NCBI RefSeq assembly: GCF_026627445.1
Contig: NZ_JAPNLJ010000008.1
Location: 62,001-126,000 of the forward strand
Reading direction: 5' to 3'
Source: Streptomyces sp. H27-H1
Lineage (GTDB): Bacteria > Actinomycetota > Actinomycetes > Streptomycetales > Streptomycetaceae
Length of the DNA stretch: 64,000 nucleotides
Shown here: positions 27,537-37,000 of the stretch, piece after piece
How the letters are laid out: each line of letters starts with the position of its first letter
How positions within the stretch are numbered: position 1 is the stretch's first letter
The notes under the pieces: generated by a model
What the model was told of the DNA's origin: nothing
The model's database searches: none
The model's input: the letters and a program-made list of their open reading frames with translations, nothing else
Program-made: the position numbers and the translations under genes

Positions 27537-28412
27537 TCAGCCCTGCCGGCTGCTCTCGTCGCGCAGCCAGGTGGAGAAGTCCCCGGTCCGGATGGCCCTG
27601 CGGGCTCCCCGGCGTGCCGCGAGGGCCGCCACGACGAACACCGCGACCCCGGGAAGCAGCCGCGGCTGGGCCCGGAGCAGCGCGCGCAGGTCTCCCGTAC
27701 CGGTGCGCGCGGACGGTACGGAGGCCCCGGGCCCTGAAGCCCGCCCGGCCTGGAACCGCTCCAGCTCGGCCGAGGAAGTCGCCGCCCGCACGCGCCGTTT
27801 GATCAGATCGCCCCAGGTGCGCGGCGGAAGGACCACCACCCTGGCCGACTCCACCACCCGGCGCTCTCCCGGCGCGAAGGCCAGGGACGCGGCCAGGTCG
27901 TCCGCCATCAGCGGCGGCAGGGCGGCGAGCCGGGCGTGTCCCGGTTCGGACACTGCGATGACCCCGCGCCCGAACAGCCCCTCGCGGACGGCCGGCAGCA
28001 GCTGCCAGACCCGGTAGTACGCCCGGACCGGCCAGGCGCAGCCGGCCAGCGGAATGTCCCGGCCCGGGGCCGCGGCGAGCAGGTCCGGGCTGGTGGCGAG
28101 GGCTTCGGCCAGGGCCCGTACATCGGCCGCGCCGACCACGACGTCGGCGTCCACGTACAGCCGGGGGAAGCCCCGGGCGTGCTCGTCGCCGACCCGAAGT
28201 GCCGTGTGTTTGGAGGGGGTCGGGATCTCCACGACCCGTACCCCGGGGCCGCGGGCGCCCGCCACCGCGGCGGTGTCGTCCGTACAGCCGTTGCACACCA
28301 CGACGATGTCGGGTCCCGGGGCCTCGGTCAGGAGCGCGTCGAGGAGCCGGCCGATGACCCGGCCCTCGTTGTGGGCCGGGATCACGATGCTGGTCACCCC
28401 GGAAGTATGCAT
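27537..28412 (-). CDS. Family 2 glycosyltransferase
   Basis: 291 residues. GT-A fold start SIVIPAHNEGRVIGRLLDALL, DIVVVCNGCTDDTA, and the metal-binding YVDADVVV (DxD-like). The C-terminal part has one hydrophobic segment (LLPGVAVFVVAALAARRG). The start is chosen as ATG 28412; a GTG five codons on is possible, and both lack strong ribosome binding sites. It is divergent from, and probably part of, the polysaccharide locus that begins 400 bp away. Confidence 0.85.
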   Translation of the reverse strand: MHTSGVTSIVIPAHNEGRVIGRLLDALLTEAPGPDIVVVCNGCTDDTAAVAGARGPGVRVVEIPTPSKHTALRVGDEHARGFPRLYVDADVVVGAADVRALAEALATSPDLLAAAPGRDIPLAGCAWPVRAYYRVWQLLPAVREGLFGRGVIAVSEPGHARLAALPPLMADDLAASLAFAPGERRVVESARVVVLPPRTWGDLIKRRVRAATSSAELERFQAGRASGPGASVPSARTGTGDLRALLRAQPRLLPGVAVFVVAALAARRGARRAIRTGDFSTWLRDESSRQG

Positions 28413-28814
28413 GCCCGAACGCCCGTACCGACCGATTCCTCCAACTCTCCCCGGGGGTACGCCCCGTGGTCTAGATTGAGCGCAGCCGACCGGATTCGGC
28501 GTGCTTCGGCAATGCTGCGATCCATGCTGCAGTCCAGTCGGCGCAGGGTAGTTGGGGCGGGTTCGGGCTGGGCGGCTTGGGGGAACAGGCTGCCCGTCCG
28601 TGGCCAGGCCGGCGCGAGGGGTGCCGGGCGGCCGGGGGGCGGAAGTACGTAGAAGACGTACGGCATCGGTCGTGGGGGCCATCACCATCGGGCGGGTCGC
28701 GCACGGGTCGCACAAGCGCCCGGCGTGCCCTCGACGGCACCCTCTTCCTTCGCACGCGTCCCGGCCATGGGTCGTGACACGCCCGCGGGCGTGCGCGCAA
28801 GGAAGGGGAACGCT
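28413..28814. other. Divergent intergenic stretch at the head of the polysaccharide locus
   Basis: No reading frame with good codon use. TAGATT at 28472-28477 is a candidate -10 box, though the matching -35 is poor. The last part carries GGAAGGGGAA, the ribosome binding site for the dehydrogenase gene. The region should hold promoters in both directions. Confidence 0.45.
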
Positions 28815-29915
28815 GTGAAGGACACCGCGAAGGACGTCGGGCGGGACACCGCGAGTGCGGGTGCGGCAGGGACCGGGCCGTTAGGCGTCGCCGTCGTCGG
28901 AGCGGGCTACTGGGGCCCCAACCTGGTCCGCAACTTCCAGTCCAGTCCGGAGTTCCGGCTCCGCTGGCTCTGTGATCTGAACGTCGACCGGGCCCGGCAG
29001 GTGCTCGGTGGCTACTCGACGGTCCAGGCGACCTCGGACTACGCGGCGGTCCTCGCGGACCCGGCCGTCGACGCCGTCGCCGTGGCCACCCCGGCCGGCA
29101 CCCACCTCGACGTCGCCCTGGCCGCCCTGCGCGCCGGGAAGCACGTCCTCGTGGAGAAGCCGCTCGCCGCCACCTACGAGGACGGACTGCGGCTGGTCCA
29201 CGAGGCCGAGGAACGCGGCCTCACCCTGATGTGCGACCACACCTACTGCTACACCCCGGCGGTGGCCCGCATCCGGGACATGGTCCGCTCCGGTGAACTC
29301 GGCGATATCCAGTTCGTCGACTCCGTCAGGATCAACCTCGGGCTGGTCCAGAAGGACATCGACGTCCTGTGGGACCTGGCCCCCCACGACCTCTCGGTCC
29401 TCGACTTCATCCTCCCGGACAACGTCCACCCGGTCGCCGTCGCCGCGCACGGCGCCGACCCGATCGGGGCCGGCCAGTCCTGCGTGGCCTACCTGACGCT
29501 CCAGCTCAACACCGGCGCCATCGCGCACGTGCACGTCAACTGGCTGTCCCCGGTGAAGGTCCGCACCACGATGGTCGGCGGCTCCAAGCGCACCCTGGTG
29601 TGGGACGACCTCAACCCGACCCAGCGGGTCGCGGTGTTCGACCGGGGAGTCGACCTCACGGCCCCGCAGGAGATCGGCGCCGACGAACGCCGCGACATGC
29701 TCGTCTCCTACCGGACCGGCGACATGGTGGCCCCCGCGCTCGGCGAGAAGGAGGCCCTGCGCAGCATGGTCGAGGAGTTCGCCGCGGCGATCAGGAACCG
29801 GCGGCCGGCACTCACCGACGGACGCGCCGGACTCCAGGTGCTCGACATCCTCGAAGCGGCCTCCCGCAGCCTGGAGTTCCGCGGAGCCGTCGTCGGACTG
29901 CGCACCGGCCGTTGA
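28815..29915 (+). CDS. Gfo/Idh/MocA-family sugar-nucleotide dehydrogenase (WbpB-like)
   Basis: 366 residues from GTG with AAGGGGAA upstream. Rossmann motif VAVVGAGYWGPNLVRNF, then AVAVATPAGTHLDVALAALRAGKHVLVEKPLA with the family Glu-Lys-Pro motif, and the C-terminal beta-sheet domain with WDLAPHDLSVLDFIL (catalytic His region). WbpB-type members oxidise C3 of UDP-GlcNAc-uronate before transamination; in this locus a WbpE-like aminotransferase, a WbpD-like acyltransferase and a UDP-sugar 6-dehydrogenase are also present, so the same role is inferred. It is followed by the epimerase gene after 88 bp. Confidence 0.85.
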   Translation: MKDTAKDVGRDTASAGAAGTGPLGVAVVGAGYWGPNLVRNFQSSPEFRLRWLCDLNVDRARQVLGGYSTVQATSDYAAVLADPAVDAVAVATPAGTHLDVALAALRAGKHVLVEKPLAATYEDGLRLVHEAEERGLTLMCDHTYCYTPAVARIRDMVRSGELGDIQFVDSVRINLGLVQKDIDVLWDLAPHDLSVLDFILPDNVHPVAVAAHGADPIGAGQSCVAYLTLQLNTGAIAHVHVNWLSPVKVRTTMVGGSKRTLVWDDLNPTQRVAVFDRGVDLTAPQEIGADERRDMLVSYRTGDMVAPALGEKEALRSMVEEFAAAIRNRRPALTDGRAGLQVLDILEAASRSLEFRGAVVGLRTGR

Positions 29916-29977
29916 CCGCCCGGCATTCCACCCGGCCGGCGGCCGCGTACGGCGCGCAGGCCACAGCAGGGAACACC

Positions 29978-30007
29978 ATGACCGACTCAGTAGGGGCAGG
30001 GCGTTGA
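29978..30007 (+). other. Nine-codon mini reading frame overlapping the epimerase start
   Basis: ATG 29978 is preceded by AGCAGGGAA and encodes MTDSVGAGR, ending in TGA that overlaps the TTG start of the epimerase gene (TTGA). It may serve to deliver ribosomes to a weak TTG start. Too short to judge by codon use. Confidence 0.35.
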
Positions 30008-30990
30008 GCAGCGTACGAGGCAAGAGGATTCTGGTCACCGGCGGAGCGGGCACCATCGGCTCGCACCTGGTGGACCTGCTGGTGGACAACGGGGCACGGG
30101 AGATCACCGTGCTCGACAACTTCGTACGGGGGCGCGCCGCGAACCTCGCCCGCGCCCTGCCCAGCGGCCTGGTCAATCTCGTCGAGGGCGATATCCGGGA
30201 CATATCCGCCGTGCGCAAGGCGACCGAGGGAGCCGACCTGGTCTTCCACCTGGCGGCCATCCGGATCACCCAGTGCGCCGAAGAGCCGCGGCTGGCCAAC
30301 GAGGTGATGGTCGACGGCACGTTCAACGTCCTGGAGGCCGCGGCAGCCGCCGGCGTGGGCAAGGTCATCGCCTCCTCCTCGGCCTCGGTCTACGGGATGG
30401 CGGAGTCCTTTCCGACCACCGAGCGCCACCACGCCTACAACAACGACACCTTCTACGGGGCCGCGAAGGCCTTCAACGAGGGCGTGCTGCGCAGTTTCCA
30501 CGCCATGTACGGACTGGACTACGTCGCACTGCGCTACTTCAACGTGTACGGCCCCCGGATGGACATCCACGGGCTCTACACCGAAGTCCTGATCCGGTGG
30601 ATGGAGCGGATCGCCGCGGGCGAACCGCCGCTGATCCTCGGCGACGGCACGCAGACCATGGACTTCGTCCACGTCAGGGACATCGCCAGGGCCAACCTGC
30701 TGGCCGCCGAATCGGACCTGACCGACGAGGTGTTCAACGTCGCGAGCGGCTCCGAGACCAGTCTGCTCGACCTGGCGCTCGGCCTGCTGGAGGCGATGGG
30801 CGCCGAGGGCCTGGTGCCCGAGCACGGACCGGCCCGCGCCGTGAACGGCGTGACCCGCCGGCTCGCGGACACCTCGGGGGCCGCCGGGCGCCTCGGCTTC
30901 ACGGCCGAGATCGACCTGCGCAGCGGGCTCCGGGACCTGGTGGACTGGTGGCGGGCCGAGCGCGCCGCGGACGCGGAGGCCGGCCGATGA
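30004..30990 (+). CDS. NAD-dependent epimerase/dehydratase (extended SDR)
   Basis: 328 residues. Cofactor motif TGGAGTIGSHLVDLL, LDNFVRG (Asp binding the NAD ribose), catalytic SSSASVYG and YGAAK (YxxxK), and ALRYFNVYGPRMD, all as in UDP-hexose 4-epimerases and related decarboxylases/dehydratases. It starts at TTG; no ATG or GTG fits. The stop overlaps the next start (ATGA). With the following aminotransferase and acyltransferase it may make a 4-amino sugar or supply a 4-epimer; the exact reaction cannot be told from sequence. Confidence 0.88.
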   Translation: MSSVRGKRILVTGGAGTIGSHLVDLLVDNGAREITVLDNFVRGRAANLARALPSGLVNLVEGDIRDISAVRKATEGADLVFHLAAIRITQCAEEPRLANEVMVDGTFNVLEAAAAAGVGKVIASSSASVYGMAESFPTTERHHAYNNDTFYGAAKAFNEGVLRSFHAMYGLDYVALRYFNVYGPRMDIHGLYTEVLIRWMERIAAGEPPLILGDGTQTMDFVHVRDIARANLLAAESDLTDEVFNVASGSETSLLDLALGLLEAMGAEGLVPEHGPARAVNGVTRRLADTSGAAGRLGFTAEIDLRSGLRDLVDWWRAERAADAEAGR

Positions 30991-32138
30991 GCGCCCAGGA
31001 CGCCCCCGCCCGCATCCCCGTCATGATCCCGTGGCTCGGAGAGGACGAGGCACGGGCAGCCGCGGACGCGGTCCTCTCCGGCTGGGTGGCCCAGGGACCC
31101 AGGGTCGCCGAGTTCGAGCGGGCCTTCGCCGAGCGGGTGGGTGCGGAACACGGCATCGCGGTGAGCTCGTGCACCACCGCCCTGCACCTCGCGCTGATCG
31201 CCCTGGACCTCGGCCCGGGCGACGAGGTCGTCGTCCCCTCGCTGTCGTTCATCGCCACGGCCAACGCGGTGCGCTACGTGGGTGCGCACCCGGTGTTCGC
31301 GGACGTCGAGGAGGCCACCGGGAACCTGACCCCGGCCACCGTGGACGCCGTCCGGACCCCGCGCACCAAGGCGGTCATCGCCGTCCACCAGGGCGGGGTA
31401 CCCGCCGACGTGCACGCCCTGCGCGCCCTCTGCGCCGACCGGGGCATCGCGCTGGTGGAGGACGCCGCCTGCGGCATCGGCGCCACCGTCGGCGGCAAGT
31501 CCGTCGGCCAGGGGGCGCTGCTGGCGGCCTGGTCCTTCCACCCCCGCAAGGTGATCACCACCGGCGAGGGCGGCATGGTGACCACGGACGACGCCGAGTG
31601 GGCCGAGCGGCTGCGCAGGCTCCGCGAGCACGGCATGAACGTGTCCGCGGCGCAGCGGCACGCGAGCAGCAAGCCGATCGCCGAAAGCTACCTGGAGGTC
31701 GGCTACAACTACCGGATGACCGACATCCAGGCCGCGGTCGGCCTGGTGCAACTGGGCAAACTCGACGAGATCGTGGCCCGCAGACGCTTCCTCGCCGACC
31801 GGTACGCACGGCTCCTCGCCGGGATCACGGGCCTGACCCCGGTCCGCGACCCCGGTCACGGCGAGGGCAACTTCCAGTCGTACTGGGTTCTCCTGGCCGA
31901 GGACTTCCCCGTGGGCCGGGACGAGCTGCTCGCGGTACTGGCCGAAGCCGGGGTCTCGGCCCGGCGCGGGATCATGGCCTCCCACCTGGAGCCGGCGTAC
32001 GCCGGGCACGGCGCGGCGGCGCTGCCCGTGACCGAGCGGCTCAGCCGGGACTCGCTGATCCTGCCGCTGTTCCACACCATGACCGAGGAGCAGCAGGACC
32101 GGGTGGTGGCGGTGCTGCACAGACAGGCCGGCGGATGA
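30987..32138 (+). CDS. DegT/DnrJ/EryC1/StrS-family sugar aminotransferase
   Basis: 383 residues. Typical motifs: SGWVAQGPRVAEFERAFA, SSCTTALHLALIAL, VVPSLSFIATANAV, EDAACGIGATVGGK, and the PLP-binding lysine in SFHPRKVITTGEGG. The variant HPRKVITTGEGGMV and NYRMTDIQAAVG are those of enzymes acting on keto-sugar nucleotides. Starts within the epimerase stop and its own stop overlaps the acyltransferase start, so SDR, aminotransferase and acyltransferase are tightly coupled, as in bacillosamine-type pathways (4-keto to 4-amino to 4-acylamino). Confidence 0.92.
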   Translation: MSAQDAPARIPVMIPWLGEDEARAAADAVLSGWVAQGPRVAEFERAFAERVGAEHGIAVSSCTTALHLALIALDLGPGDEVVVPSLSFIATANAVRYVGAHPVFADVEEATGNLTPATVDAVRTPRTKAVIAVHQGGVPADVHALRALCADRGIALVEDAACGIGATVGGKSVGQGALLAAWSFHPRKVITTGEGGMVTTDDAEWAERLRRLREHGMNVSAAQRHASSKPIAESYLEVGYNYRMTDIQAAVGLVQLGKLDEIVARRRFLADRYARLLAGITGLTPVRDPGHGEGNFQSYWVLLAEDFPVGRDELLAVLAEAGVSARRGIMASHLEPAYAGHGAAALPVTERLSRDSLILPLFHTMTEEQQDRVVAVLHRQAGG

Positions 32139-32917
32139 CCGGCGCGGCCGGGCCGGCCGGGGCCGCCGGCGAGGAACTGCTGATCGTCGGGGCAGGCGGT
32201 TTCGCCCGGGAGACCGCCCAGGCCGTACGGGACGCGGCCGCCGCCGCCCTGGCGGCGGGCCGGCCCCCGCGCTGGCGGCTCGCCGGGCACCTCGACGACG
32301 ATCCGGCTCTGCACGGCCTGGACATCGACGGCGTACCCGTGCTGGGCCCCGGCGCGCTGGTGCACGAATGCCCGGCCGCCCGCGTGGTGGTCTGCGTGGG
32401 CAGCCCCCGCGACTACGCGGTACGGGCCCGCCTGGTACGGCGCCTGGCGCTGCCCGAGAGCCGGTACGCCACCGTGGTCCACCCCACGGCGGCCCTCTCC
32501 GGGACCAGCGTCCTCGGCCCCGGCACGGTGCTGCTCGCGCACAGCGTGCTGACGGCGGCGGTCCGGGTGGGGTCCCACGTGGCGGTCATGCCGCACGTGG
32601 TCCTCACCCACGACGACACGGTCGGCGACTTCGCGACCCTGGCCTCCGGGGTCCGCCTCGGCGGCGGGGTGCGGGTCGGACGCGGAGCCTACGTGGGCGC
32701 CGGCGCGATGGTCCGGGAGTACACGACGGTCGGCGCCTGGTCGCTGACCGGGATGGGAAGCACGGTCCTGGCCGACGTGCCGGCCGGCGAGGTGTGGGCC
32801 GGAAGCCCCGCCCGCCGACTGCGCGAGGCGGGGGGCCCGGCGCTCGACGAGTTGCGGGCCGACGCGTTGGAGACCGGCCGGAGGCCGGAGACACGGATGG
32901 GGAGCACAACCGGATGA
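32135..32917 (+). CDS. PglD/NeuD-family sugar O/N-acyltransferase
   Basis: 260 residues. N-terminal Rossmann-like nucleotide-sugar domain (LLIVGAGGFARETAQAV ... GVPVLGPGALVHE) and C-terminal left-handed beta-helix of hexapeptide repeats (SVLGPGTVLLAHSVLTAAVRVGSHVAVMPHVV), with the putative catalytic base in LTHDDTVGDF. PglD-type enzymes acetylate the amino group made by the preceding aminotransferase. ATGA overlaps on both sides place it firmly in the operon. The N-terminal 12 residues are Ala/Gly-rich and dispensable-looking. Confidence 0.88.
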   Translation: MTGAAGPAGAAGEELLIVGAGGFARETAQAVRDAAAAALAAGRPPRWRLAGHLDDDPALHGLDIDGVPVLGPGALVHECPAARVVVCVGSPRDYAVRARLVRRLALPESRYATVVHPTAALSGTSVLGPGTVLLAHSVLTAAVRVGSHVAVMPHVVLTHDDTVGDFATLASGVRLGGGVRVGRGAYVGAGAMVREYTTVGAWSLTGMGSTVLADVPAGEVWAGSPARRLREAGGPALDELRADALETGRRPETRMGSTTG

Positions 32918-34029
32918 ACCAGATACCGCTCGTCGACCTGAAAGCGGCGCACGCCGAGGTCGCGGAGGAATTACGCGCGGGATTCGACCGGGTGCTGGCC
33001 GACACCGCCTTCATCGGCGGCGAGGAGGTCCGGGCCTTCGAGCGCGAGTACGCGGCCTTCGCCGGAGTCGGGCACTGCGTCGGCGTGGCCAACGGCACCG
33101 ACGCGCTGGAACTTGCCCTGAGGGCCAGCGGGGTGGGTGTCGGCGACGAGGTCGTCCTGCCCGCGAACACGTTCATCGCCACCGCCGGCGCCGTCGCCAG
33201 GATCGGCGCCCGCCCGGTCCTCGCCGACTGCCTCCCCGACACCCTGCTGCTGGATCCGCAGGCCGCGCTCGACGCGGTCACCAGGGCCACCCGGGCAGTG
33301 GTCCCGGTCCACCTGTACGGACAGTGTGCCGACGCCGCCGCACTGGCCGCGAGCCTGCCCTCCTACGCCAAGGTCGTCGAGGACGCCGCGCAGAGCCAGG
33401 GCGCCGCCCGCGAGGGCCGCACCCCCGGCAGCGGCGGGATCGCCGCGACCAGCTTCTACCCCGGCAAGAACCTCGGCGCGTACGGGGACGCGGGCGCGGT
33501 GGTGACCGACGACGAGGAGGCCGCCGACCTGGTCCGGGCGCTGGCCAACCACGGCGGCGTCGCCAAGTACCGGCACGACGTGGCCGGTTTCAACAGCCGG
33601 CTCGACGGTCTGCAGGCCGTGGTGCTGCGGGCCAAACTGGCCCGGCTCGCCGAGGGGAACGAGGCGCGCCGGACCGCCGCCGCCCGCTACGACGGGCTCC
33701 TGGCGGACCTGGCGGTCACAGGACGCCTCACCCTGCCGGTCACCGAGCCGGGCAACGTCCACGTATGGCACCTGTACGTCGTCCGCGTCAGCGGCGCGGA
33801 CCGCGACGCGGTCGTCGGCAAGCTCAACGCGGAGGGCATCGGCGCCGGCGTGCACTATCCGGCCCCCGTACACCTCACCCCGGCCTTCGCCCACCTCGGC
33901 CACCGCCGCGGGGCCTTCCCGCACGCCGAACTGGCCGCCGACCGGATGCTTTCCCTCCCGCTCTTCCCGCAGATCACCGCCGCCCAACAGCAGCGGGTCG
34001 TGGACGCGCTCGCAGCAGCCCTGCGCTGA
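32914..34029 (+). CDS. DegT-family sugar aminotransferase (WbpE/FdtB-like)
   Basis: 371 residues. IPLVDLKAAHAEV start, VANGTDALELALRA, PANTFIATAGAVARIGARPV, VHLYGQCAD, EDAAQSQGA and the PLP lysine in SFYPGKNLGAYGDAGAV. This pattern (YGQCAD, EDAAQ, FYPGKNLG.YGDAGA) is that of WbpE and FdtB, which aminate C3 of sugar nucleotides. That fits the WbpB-like dehydrogenase at the head of the operon. The start overlaps the acyltransferase stop. Confidence 0.92.
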   Translation: MNQIPLVDLKAAHAEVAEELRAGFDRVLADTAFIGGEEVRAFEREYAAFAGVGHCVGVANGTDALELALRASGVGVGDEVVLPANTFIATAGAVARIGARPVLADCLPDTLLLDPQAALDAVTRATRAVVPVHLYGQCADAAALAASLPSYAKVVEDAAQSQGAAREGRTPGSGGIAATSFYPGKNLGAYGDAGAVVTDDEEAADLVRALANHGGVAKYRHDVAGFNSRLDGLQAVVLRAKLARLAEGNEARRTAAARYDGLLADLAVTGRLTLPVTEPGNVHVWHLYVVRVSGADRDAVVGKLNAEGIGAGVHYPAPVHLTPAFAHLGHRRGAFPHAELAADRMLSLPLFPQITAAQQQRVVDALAAALR

Positions 34030-34063
34030 CGCCCGGCGTCGACTCACAAAGCCCCACTCCCAA

Positions 34064-37000
34064 ATGAGGATGCGGATGAACAGACGGACAAGGCTGCTGC
34101 GGTACGGGCTCTTCACCGTGGTCGCGGCCCTGATGGCGGCGGCGCTGCCGCCATCCGTGGCGGCCGCGGCGGACCCGTGCGGCCCCGGAACCAACGCCAT
34201 CGTGTGCGAGAACTCCAAGGCGGGCACGCCGATGTCCGACTGGTTCGCACCCAGTGCCTACGGGGACATCAAGGGCTTCCCGGCCCAGACGAGCGTGCAG
34301 GCCGGCGAGACCCTGCAGTTCAAGGTCCAGTCGCCGACCGCGTACAAGGTGTCGGTCTACCGGCTCGGCCACTACGGAGGTGACGGCGCCCGCCTGATGT
34401 CGACCGCGGCCCAGGCCGCCCAGACCTACCCGTCGAACTTCCCGCAGGGGGGCAGCCCGCACAGCTGCACCACCAAGGCATCCACCGGCCTGGTCGACTG
34501 CGGCAACTGGCCCGTCACCTCGACGTGGACGGTGCCCTCCGACGCCGTCTCCGGCCTCTACATGGCCAACTTCGACCAGGCCGACGGCAACGGGGTCATG
34601 CCCTACCCGTTCGTGGTCCGGAGCGACTCCAGCCACTCCGACATCGTCGTGCAGACCGCCGACCAGACCTGGCAGGCGTACAACAACTACGGCGGCCAGG
34701 ACCTGTACGACGGCGCCGGACCCGCGCCCGACGGCCGTGCCTACGAGGTCAGTTACAACCGGCCGATGGACATCGGCGGCGAGAACGGGATCTACGGCTC
34801 CGAGTACCAGATGATCTCCTGGCTGGAGCGCAACGGGTACGACGTGAGCTACATGTCGGGCATCGACATGTCGACCAAGGGTGCGACCCAGCTGCAGAAC
34901 CACAAGGTGTTCATGTCCTCGGGGCACGACGAGTACTGGACCCAGGACCAGTTCACCAACGCCCTGAACGCACGTCACGCAGGCGTCAACCAGACCTACT
35001 TCAGCGGCAACGAGGTGTTCTGGAAGACCCGCCTCGCCCCCAGCATCGACGGGGCCAACACGGCGAACCGGACCCTGGTCTGCTACAAGGAGACCAAGCT
35101 CTCCTTCCCGCAGCCCAACGGCATCCCCGACCCGAGCGGGATCTGGACGGGCACCTTCATGGATCCGGCCAGCTCCACGAACGGGCGGCCCTACCAGCCG
35201 CAGAACCAGGTGACCGGCTCGCTGTTCAGCGTGAACGGCTACCGCAGCGACGCGATCACCGTGCCCGGCGCGTTCGCCAAGATGCGCCTGTGGAGGGGCA
35301 CCACCGTCGCGAACCTGACCCCCTCCCAGACCGCCACCTTCCCCGTCGGCACGCTCGGCTACGAGTGGGACAGTGACGTGGAGGACGCGGCGCGCCCGGC
35401 CGGGCAGATCGCCATGTCGTCCACCACGGTGGACATCAACGACGGCAAGTACCGCCTCGACTACGGGAACACCTACGGCAACGGGACCGCGACGCACAGC
35501 CTGGTCGCCTTCCGGGACCAGATCTCGCACGCCCTGGTCTTCGGAGCGGGCACCGTGCAGTGGTCCTGGGGCCTGACCAACATGCCGACCGGCAATCCGG
35601 ACGACGCGGTGGTCACCGAGGACAAGCGGATGCAGCAGGCGACGGTGAACATCTTCGCCGACATGGCGGTCCAGCCGAAGTCCCTGCAGAGCAACCTGCT
35701 CGTGGCCACCGCCTCCACGGACACCACCGGCCCGGTCATCACCGTGACCAGCCCCGCGGCGAACGCCACGGTGCCCGCGCTGCGGCCCGTGACCATCACC
35801 GGAGCCGCCTCCGACAGTGGCGGCGTCGTGGCCCGCGTGGAGGTCTCCACCGACGGCGGAACCACCTGGAAGGCCACTACGGGCATCGGGTCCTGGAGCT
35901 ACAAGTGGACCCCCACCACCCCCGGAGCCGCGCAGATCAAGGTCCGCGCGGTGGACGACAGCGTCAACATCGGCGCCACCACCATCGTGCCGCTGACCGT
36001 GGGTCCGCAGCAGTGCCCCTGCACCGTCTGGCCGGCCGCGGCCGTACCGGGAACGGTCAACGCCGGTGACGGCAGCGCCCTTGAGCTCGGCGTGAAGATC
36101 CGCTCCTCCGTACCCGGTTCGATCACCGGCGTCCGCTTCTACAAGTCCCCGGCCAACACCGGCACCCACACCGGCAGCCTGTGGAGCAGCACCGGCCAGC
36201 GCCTGGCCACGGGCACCTTCACCAACGAGACGGCGTCCGGCTGGCAGCAGCTGAACTTCTCCTCACCCGTCCCGGTCAAGGCCAACACCACCTACGTCGC
36301 CTCCTACTTCGCCCCGGGCGGCGGGTACTCCTACGACACCACCTTCGCCTCCTCCGACGCGGGGCTGGCTCCGCTCACCGCGCTGAAGAGCGGAACCGAC
36401 GGCGGCAACGGCGTCTACCGCTACAGCGGCACCGGCGGGTTCCCGTCCACCGCCTCGTCCGGCAGCAACTACTGGGTCGACGCGGTCCTGGACACCGCCA
36501 CCGCGAGTACGACGCCCCCGACCGTCACCTCGACCACACCGCAGTCGGCGGCGACCGGCACCGCGATCACCACGACGGTGAAGGCCACCTTCAACTCGGC
36601 CGTGGACGAGGACACCCTGGTGTTCACCGTCAAGGATCCCGGCGGCGCCACCGTCCCGGGCAGCAAGCTCCTCGAGGCGTCCAACAGCGCCGGCTTCACC
36701 CCCTCCACCGAACTGGCGCTCAACACCACCTACACGGCATCGGTTCAGGTCGCCGACCTGTGGGGCAACGCCATGGCCGCGCCGGTCACCTGGACCTTCA
36801 CCACCAGCACGAGCCCACCGGCGGTGAACTGCCCCTGCACGCTGTGGGGCCCGAACGCCACACCTACCACCGCCAACGTCGGCGACGACACCAACTCCGT
36901 CGAACTGGGTACCCGCTTCCAGTCCACAGTCGGCGGCTACGTCACCGGCGTCACCTTCTACAAGGGCCCCGGGAACACCGGCACGCACACCGGCAGTCTC

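Noticed and set aside
28467..28482. Possible DasR (dre) site GTGGTCTAGATTGAGC ahead of the sugar-nucleotide operon
   Set aside because: Only one half matches the 16-bp consensus (about 10 of 16 positions); the match is equally explained by a TAGATT -10 box.
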